Part shown: positions 8,117-17,419 of the stretch, piece after piece
Numbering within the stretch: position 1 is the first letter of the stretch
Layout: each line of letters opens with the position of its first letter
Assembly (NCBI GenBank): GCA_002422395.1
Contig: DIUY01000002.1
Span: 134,685-198,684 of the forward strand
Reading direction: 5' to 3'
Source: Methylococcaceae bacterium UBA6146
Lineage (GTDB): Bacteria > Pseudomonadota > Gammaproteobacteria > Methylococcales > Methylomonadaceae
Length of the DNA: 64,000 nucleotides
Notes under the pieces: model-generated
Seen by the model: only the letters and a program-made list of their open reading frames with translations
Database searches by the model: none
What the model was told of the DNA's origin: nothing
Program-made: the position numbers and the translations under genes

Positions 8117-8770
8117 TTAATCACCGCCTCCGCAACCGCCACTACAGCCGCCATCAGCGCCGCCGTCACTGTCCCCGCTCATGTCAAAGTCACTATCGCC
8201 GCTACAGCCGCCGCCGCAACCGATATGGCTGGCGCAATAGCCGTTGTCCCCAGGCATACAGTGCAAATGGTAAATAAAACCATTGATAATCGCCAGTTGG
8301 GCATCTATCGAGAACAATAGCGGTAAGCGGGTGGGCGTTAGGGGATTGAGCTTTTCTTTAACGCAGGCCAAACGCCAAGCCCGCTTTATGCCGTCTTGTG
8401 CCAGCGTGGGCCGCGTCATGGCCTCGGCGGGCGTATGGTGTAAAAAACGGCCAAAGGCTTTTTGGCAAAATTGCCCGTAACTGCGGGTGAACAAAATGAA
8501 CTCATGCCACGCATCGTCAACCACTTGCGAGGGCATGGAAACCATCCGGTGCTTGGCGCGGTTGCAACAGTAAAAATAATCCCGCAAGGCAAGGAACACG
8601 CAATCCAATTGAGGTTCGGTGAGGGTGGGATGTTTTTTTTTAAGTTTTTGGCGGATTGCCGGATGGAAGCGATAACGCCGGATGTAGCTTAATTGTGATG
8701 TTTGTCTGGCAATGACATAAACGGCATACAAAATACTGAGCAGGGCGATCAGGGATAATAAACTATGCAT
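8117..8770 (-). CDS. Glycine-rich domain-containing (GRDP-like) protein
   Basis: This 217-aa protein has one N-terminal hydrophobic segment (residues 2-21) followed by a soluble region. The stretch VVDDAWHEFILFTRSYGQFC with GRFLHHTP matches the glycine-rich domain-containing protein-like family (DxxWH...Y...C...H). The C-terminal 35 residues are almost only Gly, Cys, Ser and Asp (CGGGCSGD ... CSGGCGGGD). The Cys/Gly tail might bind metal or be low-complexity surface material; no function is established. The start has aaggtg upstream. The gene lies between eutB and a DUF1097 gene on the same strand. Confidence 0.6.
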   Translation of the reverse strand: MHSLLSLIALLSILYAVYVIARQTSQLSYIRRYRFHPAIRQKLKKKHPTLTEPQLDCVFLALRDYFYCCNRAKHRMVSMPSQVVDDAWHEFILFTRSYGQFCQKAFGRFLHHTPAEAMTRPTLAQDGIKRAWRLACVKEKLNPLTPTRLPLLFSIDAQLAIINGFIYHLHCMPGDNGYCASHIGCGGGCSGDSDFDMSGDSDGGADGGCSGGCGGGD

Positions 8771-8866
8771 TCGGACACCTTATTTTTTTGGGTTAAGGCT
8801 GTGTGCAAAAAAGGCTGGCGCTTAGGTGTGGACTATGTTTCGGGATGCCAAAAATTCCGCAGATGC

Positions 8867-8901
8867 CCGAAGGGATGAAGGCGAAATGCCCGCCCCTTCG
8901 G
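8867..8901 (-). terminator. Possible terminator after the DUF1097 gene
   Basis: ccgaaggg (8867-8874) and cccttcgg (8894-8901) can pair; read on the minus strand the stem is followed after about 14 nt by a short T-run. It begins 17 nt beyond the DUF1097 stop. The stem is short, so the call is weak. Confidence 0.3.
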
Positions 8902-8917
8902 ACTAATTAAGAGAAGA

Positions 8918-9439
8918 TTATGCTTTAGTCCATTTGGCAGCCAGTTGTGCCGAGAATTGGCCAAAATAAGTGCCAACTACGATAGAAATGGAGATGACCA
9001 GCAGGGGATTTTGCAAAGAAACGCCCAACAACACATCTTGGGTCAATTTGTCAGGTGTTTGCAACAAATAGGCAAAAGTTGATGAATAACCTAAAACACT
9101 GGCAGGGATGGTTGCCAGTTGTGGGATATTTGCGGCAAGGCACATCACCACAACAGCGATAGCGACCGTGAACGCCGCCATGAAAGGGAAGCCCAAGGTT
9201 GCTTCAGGAGAAACTTCAGTCAGTAAAACAGCGGTTATCCATGCCATGACCACGCCGAAAATGCTGCATACGATAGTGTTCACCAACGCTTCTTTGGTGG
9301 CGCCCAGAAAAAAGTAAGTCGCCCAAGCGATGGTTGCCGCCCAGATAAAAAACACGCCGCTAAGCGGCCCTACTGCCAAGAATGTTGCAACGCCAGCAAG
9401 AACACCAATGCTTAACGAGAGTGCTGTCAATTTGTCCAT
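8918..9439 (-). CDS. DUF1097 family inner-membrane protein
   Basis: This 173-aa protein is very hydrophobic, with about five membrane helices and the family signature region FFIWAATIAWATYFFLGATK. DUF1097 proteins (for example E. coli YcdZ) have no assigned function. The ATG at 9439 (MDKLTALSL) is chosen because ggagat stands just upstream; a start seven codons earlier would lose it. It is on the same strand as eutBC but about 900 nt upstream with another gene between. A link to ethanolamine uptake is only a possibility. Confidence 0.7.
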   Translation of the reverse strand: MDKLTALSLSIGVLAGVATFLAVGPLSGVFFIWAATIAWATYFFLGATKEALVNTIVCSIFGVVMAWITAVLLTEVSPEATLGFPFMAAFTVAIAVVVMCLAANIPQLATIPASVLGYSSTFAYLLQTPDKLTQDVLLGVSLQNPLLVISISIVVGTYFGQFSAQLAAKWTKA

Positions 9440-9460
9440 TATGTATCTCCAAAATATCAC

Positions 9461-9775
9461 CTCATTGATAGTAGTTGATTAGGTCGCACATTGAGGCGGG
9501 TCTGTGGGGCCTAATATTTTTCTAACCAGACCGCCGTAGGGCAAGCCTGATGGCTCGGAATGTTAGCAGAGATTACAGGCTAGAGAAACACTTGCTGATG
9601 CTGAGGTTTACGCATACATGGCTTTGCCGTTTGGATTTTGTTTAAATTGGCGGCGGCGGTTTAACCGCAAATTTTTTATAAACGAATCAGGGGGTATCCA
9701 TAATAACCTGACCTTCCCCGCCAAGGTAAGGGGCGGGCCCTACGATGAGTGTGTTAAAAGATTTTATTTTGCCAG
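9461..9775. other. Intergenic region without recognised gene
   Basis: About 315 nt between the DUF1097 gene start and the 3' end of the MASE3 kinase. I see no coding frame with a ribosome site, no RNA gene and only weak G/C-rich repeats (ggcggcggcgg near 9650). Presumably it holds the promoter of the DUF1097 gene. Confidence 0.4.
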
Positions 9776-12592
9776 CTAAGGAAGATTGCCCCCTATCCCC
9801 TGTACGTGCCGCAGTATGACGGACACCAAAGTGTCCACAGAAAGGGGCTTCACCAAATGGTCAACCATGCCGGCGGCCAGGCATAGGGCTTTGTCTTCGG
9901 CAAAGGCATTGGCGGTTTGTCCGACAATAGGCAAATCGGGTGCAAACTCCAGAATAAGGCGGGTGGCCTGATAGCCGTCCATTTGCGGCATTTGCACGTC
10001 CATGAGCACCACGTCATAGTGTTCGGCGCCGTCCGCCATGACCCGTTCAACAGCGCTTTTGCCGTTGTTGGTAATGGCCACTTTGGCGCCTTCGGCACTT
10101 AACATGTCGCTTAACACCGCTTGGTTGACCTCATTGTCCTCGGCGATAAGAATGGACAACCCGGCCAACCGTGGCCCTGACCGGCTCATTTGTGGGACGG
10201 GTTCTTCGACCAGTTGTGTGGGGTCTACGGCATGGTAAGGCAGGCGTATTGTAAATTCACTGCCGACACCTGCCGTGCTGTTGACGTGGATTTCACCCCC
10301 CATCATTTCCACTATGCGGCGGGTAATGGCCAACCCTAGCCCCGTACCGCCGTATTTCCGCGTAATGCTGCTGTCGGCCTGTTCAAACGCGCCGAACAAT
10401 CGGGCCAGCTGTTCTTGGCTCATACCGATACCGGTATCAGTGACCTGAAATACGAGATGTCCGCCGTCCAGTGCCAGCACCAAAGTGATGTCGCCCTGTT
10501 CGGTGAATTTAATGGCATTGGCGAGCAAATTCATCAGAATTTGCTTGATGCGCAAAGGGTCGCCCAAGCAGGCGGTTGGCAAGTCATTGGGTTTTTTCAC
10601 TTTTAATGCCAAGCCTTTAGCGCGGGCCTGCCCCTTAAACAAGTCGATAATCTCTTTAATTATATCGACCAGTTTGACCGGCACGTTTTCCAGATACAGT
10701 TTGTTGGCCTCAATTTTCGATAAATCCAGAATGTCGTTGATAATGCCTTGCAACAATTTTCCGGATGTTATGATTTTGGCAAAAGTTTCTTGCCCTTTGC
10801 TGTTTTCGGCGCTGTTCCGGTAGCCGATTTCGGCAAAGCCCAGCACGCCATTCAACGGGGTGCGTATTTCGTGGCTCATGTTGGCAAGAAATTCAGCTTT
10901 GGTGTGTGCCAGATATTGGGCTTCCGCCAATGCCTTTTCGCGGGCTTCATCCAACATTTTGCGTTGGCGGATGTCAATAAAGCTCACCACGGCGCCGATA
11001 ATCCGGCTGTTTTTAAACATGGCTTGGGTGGCGGTCGCCACAGGCAGGGGTTGCCCATCGGCCCGCCAGAACAAGTCGTCCTCATTACGGACGGCTAGGC
11101 CTGAGCGCATGGTGGATAGCAACGGGCAGGTCTCGGCAAAACAAGGCGAACCGTCAGCGCGGGTATGGTGCACAGTGGTATGCACTGGTTTGCCGATTAG
11201 GGCTTCTGGCTCATAACCCAGCAATTGCGCCCCTGCCGGGTTAATAAAAATGAATGTCCCCTCTTCACCGATGCCGTACATGCCATTGGCGCTGGCCTCC
11301 AACAATAAGCGGCTGCGTTCCTCGGTTTCCCGCAAGGCTTCGGTGCGTTCCGCCACCAGTTCTTCCAGATGCGCACGGTAGCTTTCCAGTTCCAGCTCTT
11401 CCTGTTTGCGTTGGGTAATGTCGTCATAAATCCCCAGCACACCGGCTTTCTGGTTTTTCCAATCATAAAGTGGCACTTTGGAGGTGCGTAACCAGATTTG
11501 TTTGCCGTCAGGTGTGGTTTGCGGTTCTTCAAAACCCAATTTGGGCGTAGTGGTGGAGATAACCAAGCGGTCGTCGTTTTGATACTGCTGGGCTAGGTCT
11601 TTCCAGCCTAATTGGGTGTCGTCTTTGCCGATCAGCTCTTGGTCTGACGTTACGCCGGCATCGCTTGCAAACAGCGTGTTGCAGCCTAGGTAGCGCAACG
11701 AGAGATCTTTCCAGAAAATCCGGATAGGGACAGAATCAATGATGACTTGCAGCAGGTTTTTTGCTTCATAAAGCCGCTGATAGGGTTTCTTGATGGCATC
11801 GACAAAAATACTCTTATAAATGAAACCATAGGCAATCACTTTGTAAATATGGCCGATCAGATTATAAATGTCAGCAACATCGGCATATAACGTAAAAAAC
11901 ACTTCGCTCATGGCCATGATGCAAGTTGCGGCAAATAAACCGACGACATCATAACTCTGGATAGCACGCATTTTTTGCAGAAAATTTATGGCCGCCGTGA
12001 CATAAAGTGCAATCAGCGCATATTCGAAATGGATCTTGAAGGGCGTTAATCCGACGCTTGGGATAAACGTCCGTGGTAGCCACTGGTTATGCAGCAACCC
12101 CAGCCAAGCCAGGAAAAAAACGGTTAGCGACACGGTTGCCAACAGCAACCAGCGTAACAAAGGCCTGTGCGTCTTAAACCCTATCCCCGCCGATATGGCA
12201 AGTAAACCCAATGCCGCCAACAAACGCGCCTCCAGCCAGAAATTAATTGCCTTTTCAGGATCGCTGGCGGTGATGAAAGCCGGCATATCCCGAAAGGACA
12301 AAACATGCAGAAAGTCGAGCAGCGCCACACCGAGAAAAACACTGGCAAGCAAGGTAAAGCTGTCTGTCTGTTGGTTATCGTAGGCGCTCCAGCCCACGGC
12401 AAACACGCATGTGGAGATGACGATGGATATTGTTTCCAGCAGCGTATGCAGCGGCACATAGCCGGTGATGGCCTGCTGGAGATTAGGATTGGCGCTGATT
12501 AAAGACCAAGCAAGCATTTGGGATGCCGCCAGGCCTAGCAATATCCACAACGTAATCCATAATGATGGGCGATAGCTAGGGTGCGGCGACAT
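9776..12592 (-). CDS. MASE3-PAS-PAS hybrid sensor histidine kinase
   Basis: This 938-aa kinase starts with seven to eight membrane helices forming a MASE3-type sensor (residues about 10-270, including VFLGVALLDFLHVLSFRDMPAF). Two PAS domains follow (about 285-395 and 425-545), then a HisKA domain with the phospho-acceptor His in FLANMSHEIRTPLNG, an HATPase_c domain (LLANAIKFTEQG; GTGLGLAI) and a C-terminal receiver (IAEDNEVNQ; phospho-Asp in VVLMDVQMPQMDG). There is no DNA-binding output or HPt, so the phosphate must go to another protein, plausibly the HPt of the preceding kinase. Its start overlaps that gene's stop (TGATG), making it the last gene of a four-gene operon. Confidence 0.92.
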   Translation of the reverse strand: MSPHPSYRPSLWITLWILLGLAASQMLAWSLISANPNLQQAITGYVPLHTLLETISIVISTCVFAVGWSAYDNQQTDSFTLLASVFLGVALLDFLHVLSFRDMPAFITASDPEKAINFWLEARLLAALGLLAISAGIGFKTHRPLLRWLLLATVSLTVFFLAWLGLLHNQWLPRTFIPSVGLTPFKIHFEYALIALYVTAAINFLQKMRAIQSYDVVGLFAATCIMAMSEVFFTLYADVADIYNLIGHIYKVIAYGFIYKSIFVDAIKKPYQRLYEAKNLLQVIIDSVPIRIFWKDLSLRYLGCNTLFASDAGVTSDQELIGKDDTQLGWKDLAQQYQNDDRLVISTTTPKLGFEEPQTTPDGKQIWLRTSKVPLYDWKNQKAGVLGIYDDITQRKQEELELESYRAHLEELVAERTEALRETEERSRLLLEASANGMYGIGEEGTFIFINPAGAQLLGYEPEALIGKPVHTTVHHTRADGSPCFAETCPLLSTMRSGLAVRNEDDLFWRADGQPLPVATATQAMFKNSRIIGAVVSFIDIRQRKMLDEAREKALAEAQYLAHTKAEFLANMSHEIRTPLNGVLGFAEIGYRNSAENSKGQETFAKIITSGKLLQGIINDILDLSKIEANKLYLENVPVKLVDIIKEIIDLFKGQARAKGLALKVKKPNDLPTACLGDPLRIKQILMNLLANAIKFTEQGDITLVLALDGGHLVFQVTDTGIGMSQEQLARLFGAFEQADSSITRKYGGTGLGLAITRRIVEMMGGEIHVNSTAGVGSEFTIRLPYHAVDPTQLVEEPVPQMSRSGPRLAGLSILIAEDNEVNQAVLSDMLSAEGAKVAITNNGKSAVERVMADGAEHYDVVLMDVQMPQMDGYQATRLILEFAPDLPIVGQTANAFAEDKALCLAAGMVDHLVKPLSVDTLVSVILRHVQGIGGNLP

Positions 12593-15500
12593 CAGTTTTC
12601 ATCTCCGGTTTGTCGCGGTTCTGTGGCCTGGGCATCAGAATTTGGAAGATGGCTGCGTAGGTTGCGCAGGGTGACCAATGCCTGTTCGTAATCAAAACCT
12701 TCAATTTGACGCTGGAGCACTTTTGCCTGTTCGCCTAAGGCCGCCCGTAACAACGGGGTGGCATCACGCATGGCGGTTTCGGCATCAATATCGCTGATGG
12801 CCAGTAAGGCTTCAAGTTTGTGCATCTCACTGCGCACTTTATCCCAGTTGATGGGGGCGGGCGCTGTTTTTGCGGCCGCCGGTAAGGTGCGGATGGCCGC
12901 CAATAATTCCTGGTGTCCGGTTTCGAAGTCAGCAAGATAACGTTTAATCTCATCGTGGCCACCGCCTTCGCGGATGGCCTGGTTAAGCAATGCTGCGGCC
13001 TGATAAACCCGGTATGCGCCTAATGTCCCTGCCGCCCCTTTGACGCTGTGGATGAGCAAATCGGCCCGCTGCGTTTCGCCCGCCGCCAGGCATTGGTGTA
13101 GCTGCGCCACATCATCGGCATGATGGGCAAGATACATCCGCAATAAGGCAATATATTTTTCTGTATTCTGGCGCGTTATTTTCAGCCCTGTTTCAATGTT
13201 AAGGCCAGGGATGGCACTTAGCCATTGGCGTAAGCGCAGCTCCTCAGTGGCCGGTTCTGTTTGGCTTGTTTTTGGGCGGGCTATTTCCAGATGGGGCAGC
13301 CATTTTAGCAAAGCGGCAAAAAAATCTTCGGGATTGACCGGCTTGGCTATATGGTCGTTCATCCCGGCATCCAAGCAATGTTGCCGGTCTTCGCTGAAGA
13401 CATTGGCAGTCATTGCCAAAATCGGCACCGATTCACGTCCTGGTAACGCGCGGATGAGACGGGTGGCTTCCAAACCATCCATAACTGGCATCTGCATGTC
13501 CATTAAAATCAGGTCGTAAGCGGTTTGCCTGGCTTTTGCCACGGCCACCACACCGTTCTCTGCCAAATCGGTGCTAAAACCGACTTCCTGCAATAAGGCT
13601 AGGGCCACTTCCTGATTGATTGGATTGTCCTCGCACAGCAGCAGTTTTATCCCTTGATAATCATGGATCAAGATTGCTTCCGCACCCGATATGAGGGTCA
13701 CCGTGGCGGGTTCGTCTGGGGATGGCGCTGTCAAGCGAGTGAGTGTGTTAAGGAGGGTGGAGGGGGTGATCGGCTTTATCAGCACCGCATCAAATCCGGC
13801 ATGCCGGGCGATTTCCAGCAAGTTAGGCTCATCGTAGGCGGTTACCAGCAGCTGTTTGGGATGCCGGGTTAACGGCAGGTCATGCAGGCGATTGGCGGTC
13901 TCGATACCGTCCATTTCCGGCATCATCAAGTCCAGCACCACTAGGTCAAAGGGTTTGCCCGCATTATCCGCCCTGGTAACCGCCGCCAAGGCGTCGGCCC
14001 CTGAATGGGCCGTGGTGACGTGCAGTCGCATGGACTCAAGCAGATTGCCCAAGATCATGCACGCCTCGGGGCTGTCATCAGTGACCAGCACCCGTTGGTT
14101 TGCCAAGTCAGCCACCGGTTTGCGGGTCACGGTGGCTAAGGATTTGGTGAAACGGGCGGTTAGCCAGAAGGTGCTGCCGTTTAACGTTTTGTTGTTGTTT
14201 GCGCCAACCTCGCCCCCCATTAGCTTGGCTAGGCTTTTGGTGATGCTCAAACCTAAGCCGGTGCCGCCATAACGGCGGGTAGTCGAGCTATCGGCTTGTT
14301 CAAAAGAGCCGAACAGCCTGGAAATCGTTTTAGGGTCGATGCCAATGCCGCTATCCTGAACTTCAAAACGCATCAGCACGTCGCGGCTGTTTTCTTCGAT
14401 GACTCGGACACGCAAGATAATGCTGCCTTGTTCGGTGAACTTCACGGCATTGCTTAGATAATTCAGCAATGCTTGGGTCAAACGGGTTTGGTCACCACGT
14501 AGTTGGTAGTCAGGCAATGTTCCGGTGTCCAAAATCAGCTCCAAATGCTTTTCTTTCACCTTATCCAATACCAAGTCGGCAACATGCTTTATAACGGGTT
14601 CCAAGTCAAAATCGGCACTTTCCAACGCGAATTTACCGGCTTCAATTTTAGCAATGTCAAGAACATCGTTGATAATGGTCAGCAGATGCTGTGCGGAGGA
14701 AGCCACCTTTTGCAGTTTGTCGAGCTGGTTGATGTCTTGGGTGCCGCGTTGCAGCAAATGGGTCAGGCCGACAATCGCGTTCATCGGGGTTCTGATTTCA
14801 TGGCTCATATTTGCCAGAAACAAACTTTTGGCCTGGTTGGCCTGTTCGGCTTCATGTCTGGCCTGCTCCAGTTGTAGCGTGCGTTGCTCCACTAGTTCTT
14901 CCAGATGTGCGCGGTAGTTGTCCAGCTCCTCGTTTAAACGTTTTTTCTCGGTGATGTCCTCTTTGACCGCCAGATAATGGCTGATGCTGCCGTCGGGTTG
15001 ATGGATCGGGGCAATACGGGCGAATTCAAAATAAATTTCGCCGTTTTTGCGTTTGTTGCACAGCTCGCCACTCCACTGCCCGCCGCGCGCCAAGGTTGCC
15101 CATAGTTGATCATACGTTTCTTTTGGGGTCAGGCCAGACTGAAGGATGCGGGGGTTTTGACCAATCGCTTCCGCCAAGCTATAACCGGTCGCTTCGGTGA
15201 AAGCCTGGTTGACGTATTCGATTTGGGCATCGGTGTTGGTGATGACGATGCTTTCCGGGCTTTGTTCGACAGCTTGGGACAATTTGTGCAACTGCTCTTC
15301 GTTGCGCTTACGCTCGGTAATATCGCGGGCGGCGGCGAAGATGCCGACGACATTGTTTGCCGCATCGTGGTAAATGCTGGCGTTAAACTGCACTTCGGTG
15401 ACCGCACCAGAAAAATGCCGGATGGCTAATGGATAGTCGGTCACCGAGCCTTGTGAAAAAACCTGCCTATAACCCGCAAGAGCCAGGTCGGGTTCGGTGA

Positions 15501-16428
15501 AATACTGGCAGAAGTCGCTGCCGATCAATTCATCACGCGGTCTTCCCGTGATTTGTTCGGTGGCAATGTTGACGTCAGTGATTTTACCGTTTGTGCTGAT
15601 GGTCAGTAAGGGGTCCAGGCTGGCTTCAATCAGGCTGCGGGCATACAGTGATGCGGTGCGCAATTGCTGCGCGGCCTGTTCCCGTGCGGCTTCGTTCTGC
15701 TCCAGTGTGGAGACCATAAAATTAAATTGCTTCGCCAATCGGTCGATTTCATCATCGTACTTAAATGCCAGCCGGAACCCGCGCTCACCCTCGGCTATCA
15801 GTGCCACAGCGTCCAATAGCCGTTTCAGCCCACGGGTCATCGAAGTTATTACGAGACAAACTAAGCAAGTGATTAAGATGATCGCCAGTAGCGAGGATAG
15901 GACGGTTTCATAGACCAGTTCATTGATGGCGCTGACCAGATGTTTTCTGTCCATGCCGATGCGAGCCCACCCCAGCAGGCGGCTGCCGGCCAACACCGGT
16001 GCCGCCACATCGACGGCAAGCTTGCTTTCTGACAGGATGACGGGTTGCGGGTCAGCCTTTTGCAAGCTAAGGCTGACCGCATCTTGAAGATATTGGCCGA
16101 TATGCGCCGGTTGGCTGTGCGCCAATACTTTACCTTCGGGCGTGGTCAGCATGGCATAGTTGACTTTAGGCCCATGCGCTATCGATTGGATGATTTCCTG
16201 AAGCCCTGCCACATCATTGGCCATAACCCAAGAGGCGCTACTGGCTGTCAAGGTGTTCACCAGCCCGATGGCCGATTCGCGGCTTTGCTGTTGCAGGAAG
16301 GCTTCTTGCCTGAGGCTTAGGAAAGCAATTGTCGGGATTATCAGCAACAGCATCCCTGACACGACAATGCTGACCAACTGGCGGCGGATGGGCAGGTTAC
16401 GAAAACGCCTATAGAGTCCAGGTGTCAT
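12592..16428 (-). CDS. BarA-like hybrid histidine kinase (HAMP-PAS-PAS-HK-REC-REC-HPt)
   Basis: This 1278-aa kinase has two membrane helices (about 17-38 and 176-198) around a periplasmic sensor of some 135 residues, then HAMP (about 199-250), PAS (265-375), PAS (390-495), HisKA (FLANMSHEIRTPMNA, about 560), HATPase_c, two receivers (phospho-Asp in VVLDLMMPEMDG and LILMDMQMPVMDG) and a C-terminal HPt (His in LLIHSVKGAAGTLGA). All phosphorelay residues are present, so the relay can run inside one protein. The ATG follows the upstream PhnD-like gene's TAG by one base, with its AAGGAG at that gene's end. The periplasmic domain probably senses the adjacent binding lipoprotein; that partnership is inferred from the operon. 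Confidence 0.93.
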   Translation of the reverse strand: MTPGLYRRFRNLPIRRQLVSIVVSGMLLLIIPTIAFLSLRQEAFLQQQSRESAIGLVNTLTASSASWVMANDVAGLQEIIQSIAHGPKVNYAMLTTPEGKVLAHSQPAHIGQYLQDAVSLSLQKADPQPVILSESKLAVDVAAPVLAGSRLLGWARIGMDRKHLVSAINELVYETVLSSLLAIILITCLVCLVITSMTRGLKRLLDAVALIAEGERGFRLAFKYDDEIDRLAKQFNFMVSTLEQNEAAREQAAQQLRTASLYARSLIEASLDPLLTISTNGKITDVNIATEQITGRPRDELIGSDFCQYFTEPDLALAGYRQVFSQGSVTDYPLAIRHFSGAVTEVQFNASIYHDAANNVVGIFAAARDITERKRNEEQLHKLSQAVEQSPESIVITNTDAQIEYVNQAFTEATGYSLAEAIGQNPRILQSGLTPKETYDQLWATLARGGQWSGELCNKRKNGEIYFEFARIAPIHQPDGSISHYLAVKEDITEKKRLNEELDNYRAHLEELVEQRTLQLEQARHEAEQANQAKSLFLANMSHEIRTPMNAIVGLTHLLQRGTQDINQLDKLQKVASSAQHLLTIINDVLDIAKIEAGKFALESADFDLEPVIKHVADLVLDKVKEKHLELILDTGTLPDYQLRGDQTRLTQALLNYLSNAVKFTEQGSIILRVRVIEENSRDVLMRFEVQDSGIGIDPKTISRLFGSFEQADSSTTRRYGGTGLGLSITKSLAKLMGGEVGANNNKTLNGSTFWLTARFTKSLATVTRKPVADLANQRVLVTDDSPEACMILGNLLESMRLHVTTAHSGADALAAVTRADNAGKPFDLVVLDLMMPEMDGIETANRLHDLPLTRHPKQLLVTAYDEPNLLEIARHAGFDAVLIKPITPSTLLNTLTRLTAPSPDEPATVTLISGAEAILIHDYQGIKLLLCEDNPINQEVALALLQEVGFSTDLAENGVVAVAKARQTAYDLILMDMQMPVMDGLEATRLIRALPGRESVPILAMTANVFSEDRQHCLDAGMNDHIAKPVNPEDFFAALLKWLPHLEIARPKTSQTEPATEELRLRQWLSAIPGLNIETGLKITRQNTEKYIALLRMYLAHHADDVAQLHQCLAAGETQRADLLIHSVKGAAGTLGAYRVYQAAALLNQAIREGGGHDEIKRYLADFETGHQELLAAIRTLPAAAKTAPAPINWDKVRSEMHKLEALLAISDIDAETAMRDATPLLRAALGEQAKVLQRQIEGFDYEQALVTLRNLRSHLPNSDAQATEPRQTGDEN

Positions 16429-16429
16429 G

Positions 16430-17419
16430 CTACTCCTTTAAGCGGCGGACAGTTTTATCGAAATGCGCAACAAACAAACGCACGGGGACATAAGTTTTTG
16501 CGGTGGCGGGTTCAAAATGCGAAAGGGGGATGCGGGCCAGTATTGCTTTGCCTTCTGCACTGTTTTGCAGGTTAAACACTATGTCGGAGACTTGTTTGAG
16601 CAGTTCCGGGGGGAAATCATCGCGGGCAACCAAACCGTTATTGGGCAACGGTTTGGTTTGCCACTGTACGGTCAATTGCGCGGCCTGGTCTGGGTGGCTT
16701 TTTTGGAAAGCCGACCAAGGCGGTGGCCAAGTGGCTCCGGCGGCGGTGCTACCGAGGTAAACATTCATGATGGCGGACTCTTGCGAGCCAACGTAGCGGG
16801 ATTCATAGGCGGTCATCGGCAAGCCGTGGTCGTGGAGGTATTGTTGCGGCATCATGGTGGCGGCCAGTGCGGTCGCCGCCGGAAAGCTCACGGCCTTGCC
16901 TTTCAGGTCGGCTATGGTGCGTATGCCGCTGTCTTTGCGCACCAGGATAATGCCGCGAAAAGACGCGTCGTCAGCCATTTTTCCAAACACTTGGTAACCG
17001 TGGGCCAACGCATTAATGGTTTGGTAGGGATTGGGCAACGCAAGGTCAAAATGGCCGCCATAGAGTTTTTTGTCAAACTCTGCGTAATTATATGAGGCTT
17101 CCAAGGTAAAGTTGGCGTTTGGGATACGGGCGCTGAGCAAATCGGCCAAAGGGCCGTAGACTTCAAACAAACGCACCGGATTGTGTAGGGGGTGGACGCC
17201 CAGCAGGTAGTTCCGTTTGGTTGCGGTTTCGCGCGGCTGGTCACCGTATTGGGGTTGGTAGGTTTCCAATGGGTCAGTGCAGCCACTTGGCAGCAGGCAG
17301 GCGAGCAAGAGTGCGGGCAGGGCAATGCACAGGTGGGCAACGGGCGAAAAAGGCCTGGCCGCAACCGATGTGAAGCGCCGTGTAAAAAGCACGGCGGCAG
17401 CGGGAAGGGGGTTATACAT
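16430..17419 (-). CDS. PhnD-like phosphate/phosphonate-type binding lipoprotein
   Basis: This periplasmic substrate-binding protein of about 329 aa belongs to the PhnD/PtxB/TonB-independent SBP family (VHPLHNPVRLFEVYGPLADLL; FDLALPNPYQTI; YVGSQESAIMNVYLGS). A lipobox LPSGC ends at C47, so it should be a lipoprotein. The ATG at 17419 overlaps the end of the HD-GYP gene (AATGTATAA), so translation is coupled. No ABC permease or ATPase gene accompanies it. It is sandwiched between a response regulator and a hybrid kinase, so sensing rather than transport is likely. The ligand cannot be deduced. An upstream in-frame start (17479) would lie inside the preceding gene. Confidence 0.85.
   Translation of the reverse strand: MYNPLPAAAVLFTRRFTSVAARPFSPVAHLCIALPALLLACLLPSGCTDPLETYQPQYGDQPRETATKRNYLLGVHPLHNPVRLFEVYGPLADLLSARIPNANFTLEASYNYAEFDKKLYGGHFDLALPNPYQTINALAHGYQVFGKMADDASFRGIILVRKDSGIRTIADLKGKAVSFPAATALAATMMPQQYLHDHGLPMTAYESRYVGSQESAIMNVYLGSTAAGATWPPPWSAFQKSHPDQAAQLTVQWQTKPLPNNGLVARDDFPPELLKQVSDIVFNLQNSAEGKAILARIPLSHFEPATAKTYVPVRLFVAHFDKTVRRLKE

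Noticed and set aside
16463..17095. 210-aa plus-strand frame
   Set aside because: Antisense to the PhnD-like gene, His/Gly-rich composition typical of a shadow frame.
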